Position numbers and translations under genes: made by a program. A stretch of 28,705 nt of DNA, from positions 1-28,705 of the forward strand of contig JBMFTS010000003.1 in assembly GCA_049966915.1 (NCBI GenBank), given 5' to 3'. Shown here piece after piece: positions 23,185-28,705 of the stretch. Numbering within the stretch: the stretch's first letter is position 1; each line of letters opens with the position of its first letter. The notes beneath the pieces were generated by a model. That model had not been told where the DNA came from and did no database searches. It saw only the letters and a list, made by a program, of their open reading frames with translations. The stretch comes from JAGDXZ01 sp049966915. GTDB taxonomy: Archaea > Micrarchaeota > Micrarchaeia > Micrarchaeales > CABMGC01.

Positions 23185-23194
23185 GCTTATAAGC
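23185..23194. promoter_or_regulatory. Symmetric TATA box shared by arcC and tyrS
   Basis: GCTTATAAGC is a perfect 10-bp palindrome in the 80-bp divergent gap. Its centre is about 48 bp from the arcC TTG and about 33 bp from the tyrS ATG, giving predicted leaders of about 20 and 7 nt. A second TATA-like CTATATAC lies at about 23207-23214 but is too near the tyrS start to serve it. Confidence 0.55.
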
Positions 23195-23221
23195 ATGCTC
23201 TTGCGTCTATATACTGATTCC

Positions 23222-24301
23222 ATGGATGCAGAATCGAAGGTCGAAGTGGTAAAAAGTTTCGCGCAAGAGATTGTAACGGAAGCAGAGCTCAAGCAGCTTT
23301 TCGAGACGAACGAGCATCCCCTGGCTTACGACGGGTTCGAGCCTTCGGGCCTCGCGCCAATACACTTCGGCATTATGAGAGCTAAGAACGTCAAGAAGCT
23401 TTTGAATATAGGAATAAGATTCAACCTGTACATAGCTGATTATTTCGCATTCATAAACAAAAAGGTGGGCGGCAACCTCGAGCACATACAGAACGTGGGC
23501 AAGTATTTTGTCGAGGTGTGGCGCGCCGCGGGCATAGACACCGGCAAGGTCAGCGTCGTGTGGGCCAGCGAACTCATGAAAGATTTTTCTTATTGGGACA
23601 TGTTCATAAAAGTGGGCAGGGCGATTTCATTGGACCGCGCAAAGCGCGCGATAACTATCATGGGCAGGCAGCAGGGCGAGGCAGTCGATGCCGCGCAGAT
23701 ATTCTATCCGGCGATGCAAGTCACTGACATATTCCAGATGGACATAGACATTTGCCAGCTGGGCCTTGACCAGAGGAAGGCAAACATGCTTGCAAGGGAA
23801 ATTGCGCAGAAGTTCGGGAGGAAGGTGCCTGTGGCTGTGCATCACCCATACCTGCTGGGCCTCAAGGGCGCGCCCAATGCCGGCGCACTGGCTTCTGATG
23901 AGGGTTTCGTATACAAGATGTCAAAATCCAAGCCTGGCGACGCCATACTTGTGCACGACGACTTTGAAACAATAAAGAACAAAATAGGCAACGCCTACTG
24001 CCCGCCAGGGATTGTGGAAGGCAATCCACTGTTCAACTACCTGGATTTGCTGGTCATAGATGACAAGTCGGCGCCGATAGCAATAGAAAGGCCTGCGCGC
24101 TTCGGCGGCAGGCTCGAGCTCGCCAATTATGCTGAACTTGTGAGCGCGTACAAGAAAGGGCAGCTGCATCCGACCGACTTAAAGGCGTTTGTTGCGGAGG
24201 AACTTGAAAAGCTGATAAAGCCTGTTCGCGAGCATTTCGAAAAGGACAGCAAGGCGCGCGAGCTCTACGAGCTCGTAAAGTCCTACCAGGTTACGCGCTA
24301 G
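23222..24301 (+). CDS. tyrS: Tyrosyl-tRNA synthetase, archaeal type
   Basis: Class I synthetase that charges tRNA-Tyr. The 359-aa protein shows DGFEPSG (37-43), the HIGH-equivalent HFGI (48-51), KMSKS (232-236, fully canonical) and AYCPPG (258-263) with the helical C-terminal domain. The VAVHHPYLLGL segment before the KMSKS loop is characteristic of archaeal/eukaryotic TyrRS. ATG 23222 is chosen over an upstream in-frame start at 23168: the extra 18 residues are atypical and would begin before the TATA box at 23185. TGATTCC precedes the ATG. The intact signature contrasts with IleRS in this window. Confidence 0.96.
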   Translation: MDAESKVEVVKSFAQEIVTEAELKQLFETNEHPLAYDGFEPSGLAPIHFGIMRAKNVKKLLNIGIRFNLYIADYFAFINKKVGGNLEHIQNVGKYFVEVWRAAGIDTGKVSVVWASELMKDFSYWDMFIKVGRAISLDRAKRAITIMGRQQGEAVDAAQIFYPAMQVTDIFQMDIDICQLGLDQRKANMLAREIAQKFGRKVPVAVHHPYLLGLKGAPNAGALASDEGFVYKMSKSKPGDAILVHDDFETIKNKIGNAYCPPGIVEGNPLFNYLDLLVIDDKSAPIAIERPARFGGRLELANYAELVSAYKKGQLHPTDLKAFVAEELEKLIKPVREHFEKDSKARELYELVKSYQVTR

Positions 24302-24320
24302 CCGCCCGAATCTGCGCATA

Positions 24321-24331
24321 ACTAATAAATA
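24321..24331 (+). promoter_or_regulatory. TATA box of the 131-aa membrane protein gene
   Basis: CTAATAAATAC is centred about 33 bp before ATG 24359, predicting a start site a few bases before the ATG. CGATTGC precedes the ATG directly. Confidence 0.5.
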
Positions 24332-24358
24332 CTTTTCAGTTGCCAAATTGTCGATTGC

Positions 24359-24754
24359 ATGTCTGTATTGGGAAATTCCCTTGTCGTAGTTGGCATTCTG
24401 TTGTTGGCGGCAACGTTCTATCTGGGATATGAATTTTATGTCAGCATATCTGTTTCGCAGTTCGCTTCCGCGCAAACGGCGCCGTCTGGCGCTTCGAACG
24501 GGTCCATAGGCGGCGCGATAGGCGGTCTTGTTTCAGGGCTTGTTTCCAGCTCCGACTCTTTCGCGGTGCTTATCATAAAGGTAATTTTGCTATTTCTTTT
24601 TGCCAACATAGGCTACAAATTCGCCGCGCTTGGCGTAAGCCAAAACAGGGCCGCAAGTGAAATGGCAAGAGAGGCGCAAGACGAAAAGGAAGCGCAAGCT
24701 GGCGAAGACGAAAGTGCTTCAAAACCCAAGGCCAAGGGCGCTAATAAATACTGA
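24359..24754 (+). CDS. Hypothetical two-TM membrane protein
   Basis: A 131-aa protein with no recognised family. Hydrophobic helices lie at about 6-28 and 69-88. They are separated by a Ser/Gly/Ala-rich loop (about 33-66) containing GGAIGGLVSGLVSSS, which may be amphipathic. The C-terminal 40 residues are strongly charged and flexible (Glu/Ala/Lys). Topology is probably loop outside, with both termini or at least the acidic tail inside. ATG 24359 matches the promoter position. The gene stands alone between tyrS and the convergent transporter pair. Confidence 0.7.
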   Translation: MSVLGNSLVVVGILLLAATFYLGYEFYVSISVSQFASAQTAPSGASNGSIGGAIGGLVSGLVSSSDSFAVLIIKVILLFLFANIGYKFAALGVSQNRAASEMAREAQDEKEAQAGEDESASKPKAKGANKY

Positions 24755-24785
24755 AGCCGTCGCATTTGCTTGCGCGGCAACAGGA

Positions 24786-25124
24786 TCAAGATATGCCTAT
24801 GAGGAACGTGCCTATTGCTATTGTCGCTATGCCTAGCCATCTCAGCAATGGCACCTGCTCGCCAAGGAACGCGAAAGCCATCAAGCTTGCAAATATATAG
24901 CTAAGGCCAGTAAAGCCGTAGGTCCAGCTGAGGTGCGTCCTGCTTAGCACATAGAAATACACGACTGTCGAAACAAGGTAAAATATTATGCCTATGAAAA
25001 TATACACGAGCAAAAGCAGTCGCGCTGCGCTCATTACCCCTATCTTGAAGAACACTTGGCCAAGTGCCCCTAGAAACGTGCTCAGCAGAAGAATGAGCGA
25101 ATACGTTTTTTTGCTTTCGTTCAT
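24786..25124 (-). CDS. Small 4-TM EamA/SMR-type transporter, subunit 2 of a pair
   Basis: A 112-aa protein with four hydrophobic helices (about 8-28, 36-57, 66-84 and 90-110), the SMR/EamA half-size architecture. TM1 contains ALGQVFFKIG, matching the Gln-x3-Lys feature of ArnE/ArnF-like lipid-linked sugar flippases. The glutamate essential in EmrE-type drug exporters is absent from TM1. GEQVPLLRWLGIATIAIGTFLIG is the usual family C-terminus in part. It starts nine bases after its paralogue and has GGCGGG as SD. The pair probably forms a heterodimer in the cytoplasmic membrane. Substrate unknown. Confidence 0.82.
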   Translation of the reverse strand: MNESKKTYSLILLLSTFLGALGQVFFKIGVMSAARLLLLVYIFIGIIFYLVSTVVYFYVLSRTHLSWTYGFTGLSYIFASLMAFAFLGEQVPLLRWLGIATIAIGTFLIGIS

Positions 25125-25133
25125 GAAACCCGC

Positions 25134-25496
25134 CTAGTAAGTCATTGTCACGGCTATTATGCCTATTACTATGAGCACCATTCCAAGCAGCCTTATGCTG
25201 CCTATGGGCTCCTTGAGCGCATATTTGGAAATCAAGAACACAAATATGAATGTGCTTGCGAATATCGGGTATACAAAAGAAACGATAGGAGCGGCGTGCA
25301 GGGCGTATATGTAAAGGACAAAGCTCACCGAATACATTAAAAGTCCGAAAAGCACGTGCCTTTCTACTATCGCCCTTTTGACTTCAGAGAGTTTGACGCC
25401 AAACGATGCCAGATGTCTTTTGAACAAATACTGGGCATATGCTGCGATTACCGCTGCCGCAAGTGTAAGCGAAACAACAAACAGCTCACTGTGCAT
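25134..25496 (-). CDS. Small 4-TM EamA/SMR-type transporter, subunit 1 of a pair
   Basis: A 120-aa protein with four membrane helices. TM1 contains AAYAQYLFKRHL (Gln-x3-Lys as in ArnE/ArnF) and no acidic residue. Between TM1 and TM2 there is a charged loop of about 20 residues (KLSEVKRAIVERH). The YALHAAPIVSFVYPIFAS segment is the usual family TM3. ATG 25496 is preferred to TTG 25505 because the TATA box at 25519-25530 places transcription start at or near it. The first gene of a two-gene operon with its downstream paralogue. A polyprenyl-phosphate-sugar flippase is a reasonable hypothesis, not shown. Confidence 0.82.
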   Translation of the reverse strand: MHSELFVVSLTLAAAVIAAYAQYLFKRHLASFGVKLSEVKRAIVERHVLFGLLMYSVSFVLYIYALHAAPIVSFVYPIFASTFIFVFLISKYALKEPIGSIRLLGMVLIVIGIIAVTMTY

Positions 25497-25518
25497 GTTG
25501 CTCAAGTATCTTAATGCA

Positions 25519-25530
25519 TTTTATTTAAAA
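25519..25530 (-). promoter_or_regulatory. TATA box of the paired transporter operon
   Basis: TTTAAATAAAAT on the minus strand is centred 28 bp from ATG 25496, predicting a leaderless transcript. Confidence 0.5.
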
Positions 25531-25595
25531 AGTTGTGTGTTGCGGCAAGGAGTGCTGGTTTATTATTTTTTTTCATGAAAGAGTAGTGTGATTGC

Positions 25596-25823
25596 GTGGA
25601 GTATTCGCAAGGCGAGATGCGCATGCTGTCTATTGCAATAATAGTGATACTTCTTAGCGCTTTTGCAATAGTTGCCTTTGCTTTGGGTTCCATGGCGATT
25701 TTCTACCTGCTTGCTATCATAGCCATCGTCATGGGCTTCTACCTGGCTTATTATGCTTCTATAGAGTCGAAAGCTGAACAGAAGGCGGGCGCCAAGAAGG
25801 AAAAGGGCAAGAGAAGGGTTTGA
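25596..25823 (+). CDS. Hypothetical 75-aa membrane protein coupled to topA
   Basis: A small protein with two closely spaced hydrophobic helices (about 9-31 and 33-54) forming a hairpin, followed by a Lys-rich tail (KAGAKKEKGKRRV) that should face the cytoplasm by the positive-inside rule. Start GTG 25596 is preceded by GTGATTGC, a clear SD. Its TGA shares one base with the ATG of topA in a TGATG arrangement, so translation of topA is probably coupled to it. A T-rich TATA-like GTTTATTATT lies about 34 bp upstream. No family is recognised. Confidence 0.72.
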   Translation: MEYSQGEMRMLSIAIIVILLSAFAIVAFALGSMAIFYLLAIIAIVMGFYLAYYASIESKAEQKAGAKKEKGKRRV

Positions 25824-27892
25824 TGAACAGGCTGATAATCGCTGAAAAGCCGAGCGTAGCGCTGCGTCTTGCATTGTCGCTCGGCGATGGCAAGCCCGTA
25901 AGGCACTATGCCAACGGCGTCAGCTATTTCGAGTTGCAGCGCGGCGACGACAAGCTTTACGTTGTTGCCGCGGTTGGCCATCTGTTCACTGTTGCGCAGA
26001 AGGGCAATGCTACCGTGCTTCCCATTTTCGAAGTCGAGTGGGTGCCTTCGTACAAAGCCAGCAAGTTTGCGTACTACACAAGGAAATATCTCGATGTCAT
26101 TTCTAACGTAGGCAAGCTGTGCAGCTTTTACATTAACGCTTGCGACTACGACATAGAAGGCAGCGTCATAGGAAGCAACATAATAAGCTACGTGCTTTAT
26201 TCGGATCCGAACAAAAAGATAAATTCGAGCAACGTAAAGCGCATGCATTTCTCCACAACCACCGCAGCAGATTTGACTGCGGCCTATGCTGGCATGGAAA
26301 ATTTCGACGAAGGCAATTTCGAGGCCGGTGCCACGAGGCACATGCTGGACTGGTTTTGGGGCATAAACCTGAGCAGAGCGCTCATGCGCGCGCTTTCAAA
26401 GTCTGGCAAATACAAAACGCTGAGCATAGGAAGGGTCCAAGGCCCTGCGCTTGCGATATTGGTAAAGCGCGACCAGGAAATAAAGAACTTCGTACCCAGG
26501 GACTTTTTTGAGATATATGCGACTGTCAAGAAGACAAAGTTCAGGAACTCGAAAGGCCAGATTTTCGACGAAGCGCAGGCAAAGAGCCTTGTTGAGGGCG
26601 CAAAGTCTGCCAGGACGGCAATTGTGCAGGATGTTTCAGCAAAGCAGTCCAAATTGCGGCCACTGCCTCCGTTTGACCTGACCTCGTTGCAGCTTGCCGC
26701 AAGCGGCGCATACGGCATAGACCCGTCCAAAACTCTTGCAATAGCGCAGTCATTGTACGAGCGTTCCTATATTTCGTATCCGAGAACGTCTTCGCAGAAG
26801 CTGCCGAGAACTCTCAACCTGCCGCGCATAATCGATGCCATTTCACGGCAGGAAAAATACAAAGACCTTGCAAGCGCTCTCATCTCTGCCAGGCGCTTCG
26901 TGCCTGCCGAGGGCCAGAAAGAGGACGAGGCGCACCCTGCAATATTCCCTACAGGAGAGCAGCCGAAGAAGCTCACAAATGAAGAGGAACTTGTTTACGA
27001 TTTGGTTGTTCGCAGGTTTCTTGCTGCTTTTGCAGATTATGCTACTGTGGATAGCGAGCTAGTTTCGCTTAAGATCGGCGACGAAACTTACGAAGCCCGC
27101 GGCAGCAAAGTAGTCAGCAGCGGCTGGCTTTCATACTACCCGTTTTACAAGGTAAAGGAGGCCTCTCTGCCAGCTTTTGAAAAAGGCCAAAAGCTGAAAA
27201 TAGAACGCGTCGAATCCAAGAAGCAGCAGACAAAGCCCCCGGAGCGGTACACGAAGGCCAGCCTGATAGCGCTGCTCGAGGAAAAGAACCTGGGCACAAA
27301 GGCCACAAGAGCCGAAATAATAGATACGCTTATACGAAGGGGCTATGCGCGCGGCTCACGGCTAGAAGTAACGGGCTTGGGTTACAGCGTCTACGACGCG
27401 CTGAGCAAGTACGCCCCGGAAATAGTCGATGAAAATCTGACTCGAAAGCTCGAAACGGACATGGATAGCATAATGCACGGCAAAGCAACGAGCAGCGAGG
27501 TCATAAACGAGGGCAAGGCGATAATAACCCACGCAATAGAAGAATTGAAGGAGCACGAGCAGGAAATAGGCAAGGCGCTTTTGAGCGGCGTTCAGGAAAG
27601 CGAGAAGGCAAACGTGCTGGGCAAATGCCCCAACTGCGGCGGCGACCTTCTGCTGAGGCATTCGGCCAACGGCAAGAATTATGTGATGTGCAGCAACTGG
27701 CCGAAGTGCCAGACAAGCTATCCGTTGCCGGCTAATGCCACGATAGTGCCAACTGGCAAGGTATGCGAAATTTGCCACACGCCGATAGTCAAGGTGTTCA
27801 TGAAAGGCAAGGTATTCACAATGGATCTCGACCCAAACTGCCCGAGCAAGAAAAACTGGAAGAGCGCAAAGAAGCAAGCCAGCGGCAGCTGA
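25823..27892 (+). CDS. topA: DNA topoisomerase I (type IA)
   Basis: Relaxes negatively supercoiled DNA by single-strand passage. The 689-aa protein has an N-terminal Toprim domain with E8 (IIAEKPS) and D108-x-D110-x-E112 (CDYDIEG). The strand-passage domains include SIGRVQGPAL (201-210) and the catalytic Y319 in SYISYPRTSS. The C-terminus carries one complete zinc ribbon (C602, C605, C623, C629) and a second module with only three cysteines (C648, C651, C673). ATG 25823 is preferred to TTG 25820. There is no helicase fusion, so it is not reverse gyrase. It is translationally coupled to the preceding 75-aa membrane protein. Confidence 0.97.
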   Translation: MNRLIIAEKPSVALRLALSLGDGKPVRHYANGVSYFELQRGDDKLYVVAAVGHLFTVAQKGNATVLPIFEVEWVPSYKASKFAYYTRKYLDVISNVGKLCSFYINACDYDIEGSVIGSNIISYVLYSDPNKKINSSNVKRMHFSTTTAADLTAAYAGMENFDEGNFEAGATRHMLDWFWGINLSRALMRALSKSGKYKTLSIGRVQGPALAILVKRDQEIKNFVPRDFFEIYATVKKTKFRNSKGQIFDEAQAKSLVEGAKSARTAIVQDVSAKQSKLRPLPPFDLTSLQLAASGAYGIDPSKTLAIAQSLYERSYISYPRTSSQKLPRTLNLPRIIDAISRQEKYKDLASALISARRFVPAEGQKEDEAHPAIFPTGEQPKKLTNEEELVYDLVVRRFLAAFADYATVDSELVSLKIGDETYEARGSKVVSSGWLSYYPFYKVKEASLPAFEKGQKLKIERVESKKQQTKPPERYTKASLIALLEEKNLGTKATRAEIIDTLIRRGYARGSRLEVTGLGYSVYDALSKYAPEIVDENLTRKLETDMDSIMHGKATSSEVINEGKAIITHAIEELKEHEQEIGKALLSGVQESEKANVLGKCPNCGGDLLLRHSANGKNYVMCSNWPKCQTSYPLPANATIVPTGKVCEICHTPIVKVFMKGKVFTMDLDPNCPSKKNWKSAKKQASGS

Positions 27893-28092
27893 CTCGTGCG
27901 CTGCCGAATTTCGGCAATGTTCTCGCTTTCCGACGTTATCGAAGCGGATTATTCGTTTTGCGAGTGCAAGTTTTCTGCGTAGGCTCTGCGCGCTTCGGCA
28001 AAACCGCATGGCAAAAGGAAAGAGATATATGCCCTGTTAAACAACATTTACACAGAATAGCGCGATGAGGCTAGAAAGATTAAGGTGCTGAG
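27893..28092 (+). promoter_or_regulatory. Intergenic region with small palindrome, TATA box and 8-codon upstream frame
   Basis: The 200-bp gap holds no convincing gene. GCCGAATTTCGGC (27903-27915) is a palindrome 10 bp after the topA stop and may mark its 3' end. AGATATATG (28022-28030) is a good TATA box for the methyltransferase, predicting start near 28052. ATG 28065 opens an eight-codon frame (MRLERLRC) ending at 28091, one base before ATG 28093. The methyltransferase SD is GGTG, five bases upstream, inside that small frame. Confidence 0.5.
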
Positions 28093-28686
28093 ATGTTTAT
28101 ATACCCGAAAACTTACAAAAAGCTCAGGCGTGGTCCGCAAGTGGTGCTTCCGAAAGACATAGGCATAATACTGGCCTATGCAGACGTGAGCAAGGACAGC
28201 GTGTGCGTAGACGCCGGCGCCGGCAGCGGATGGCTCGCCATTTCTCTGGCGCGCATATGCAAGCAAGTAACGAGCTACGACATACGGCCAGATTTTCTGG
28301 CAATAGCAAACAAGAACAAGGAGCTGCTCGGCCTTGACAACATAGTTTTCAAGAACGGCGACGTGTTCAAGCGCATAGACGAACGCGGCGTGGACGTAGT
28401 TACGCTGGATCTGCCAAATCCCGAGAAGGCGCTCAAGAACGTGAAGAAGGCATTGAAGCCCGGAGGCTGCGTGGTGTCTTACTTGCCAAATGTCGAGCAG
28501 GTAAAGGCGTATGTGATGAAGCTCGAGAAGCAGGGCTTTTCCGACGTGTATACCGTAGAGGCGATCGTAAGGGACATTCTCGTGCGCAAGGAAGGCACGA
28601 GGCCAAGCACAAAAGGCATATGGCACACCGGCTATTTGACATTTGCAAGGCTGCCGTTGGAACCATTGCAAGCGAAGCAGGATTAG
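28093..28686 (+). CDS. trmI: tRNA (adenine-57/58-N1)-methyltransferase-like protein, short form
   Basis: A SAM-dependent methyltransferase of the TrmI type, which makes m1A in the tRNA T-loop. The 197-aa protein has the entry segment RRGPQVVLPKD (12-22), SAM motif I VDAGAGSGWLAISLA (39-53), acidic D63 after motif II, motif IV DLPNP (106-110) and the TrmI-specific C-terminal RPSTKGIWHTGYLTFAR (170-186). Archaeal TrmI proteins are usually near 250 aa with an N-terminal barrel of about 60 residues. Here the protein begins just before the catalytic domain, and no in-frame upstream sequence encodes the barrel. The missing domain is a real difference if the start is right. Orientation and gap suggest its own promoter. 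Confidence 0.88.
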   Translation: MFIYPKTYKKLRRGPQVVLPKDIGIILAYADVSKDSVCVDAGAGSGWLAISLARICKQVTSYDIRPDFLAIANKNKELLGLDNIVFKNGDVFKRIDERGVDVVTLDLPNPEKALKNVKKALKPGGCVVSYLPNVEQVKAYVMKLEKQGFSDVYTVEAIVRDILVRKEGTRPSTKGIWHTGYLTFARLPLEPLQAKQD

Positions 28687-28705
28687 CTGGCAAGCGCAAT
28701 TTATC

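Noticed and set aside
25751..26341. Minus-strand 196-aa frame opposite the topA 5' end
   Set aside because: Antisense to Toprim motifs of topA; no supporting signals.
27763..28068. Plus-strand 101-aa frame spanning the topA 3' end and the following gap
   Set aside because: It overlaps the topA zinc region in another frame and has no start signal; the gap part contains the methyltransferase TATA box.
1..28705. CRISPR array, insertion sequence or prophage
   Set aside because: No regularly spaced repeats, transposase, integrase or phage structural genes were seen on either strand.

Overview
The window looks archaeal and compact, most likely from a DPANN lineage and plausibly Micrarchaeota-like. 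The archaeal call rests on a GatD/GatE amidotransferase pair, aIF5B, the topoisomerase VI A subunit, a membrane-anchored LonB protease, an archaeal-type TyrRS, a CDKAL1-like methylthiotransferase, a VirB11/FlaI-type ATPase, TATA-box promoters and GGTGAT-type Shine-Dalgarno (SD) sites. The DPANN/phylum assignment is an inference from small gene sizes, tight packing and divergent proteins; no rRNA is present to test it. No CRISPR array, insertion sequence, integrase, phage gene or rRNA was seen, and no gene-free stretch exceeds about 200 bp.

Layout. 1-72: tRNA-Thr(CGU), minus strand. 132-3375: a giant secreted beta-helix surface protein of four tandem modules, then a small MIP18/DUF59 protein whose SD overlaps the upstream stop. 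3414-4404: divergent ndk and MazG-like pyrophosphohydrolase genes flanking a tandem/palindromic element. 4429-6180: aIF5B. 12060-6163 (minus): an apparent five-gene operon of an unknown 282-aa protein, a tRNA methylthiotransferase, GatD, GatE and a NUDIX hydrolase, i.e. mostly tRNA maturation. 12159-12875: a possible winged-helix protein and a 72-aa Cys-rich zinc protein. 16055-12915 (minus): IleRS with altered class I signatures, divergent from a CDP-alcohol phosphotransferase-like membrane protein. 16798-18108: a secretion/pilus ATPase without its membrane partner. 21304-18136 (minus): lonB then top6A. 21305-21483: a non-coding gap with a 10-bp inverted repeat. 23141-21484 (minus): carbamate kinase then a sugar nucleotidyltransferase, divergent from TyrRS. 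24359-25823: small membrane proteins, including a paired ArnE/ArnF-like 4-TM set. 25823-27892: topoisomerase IA, translationally coupled to a 75-aa membrane protein. 28093-28686: a TrmI-like tRNA m1A methyltransferase lacking its usual N-terminal domain.

Most genes are informational: tRNA, tRNA charging and modification, translation initiation, DNA topology and membrane proteolysis. The least ordinary parts are the four-module glycoprotein-like surface protein, the altered IleRS, CDP-alcohol phosphotransferase and nucleotidyltransferase signatures, the symmetric TATA elements shared by divergent genes, and the inverted repeat upstream of lonB. I did not find a clear new multi-gene defence or mobile system.
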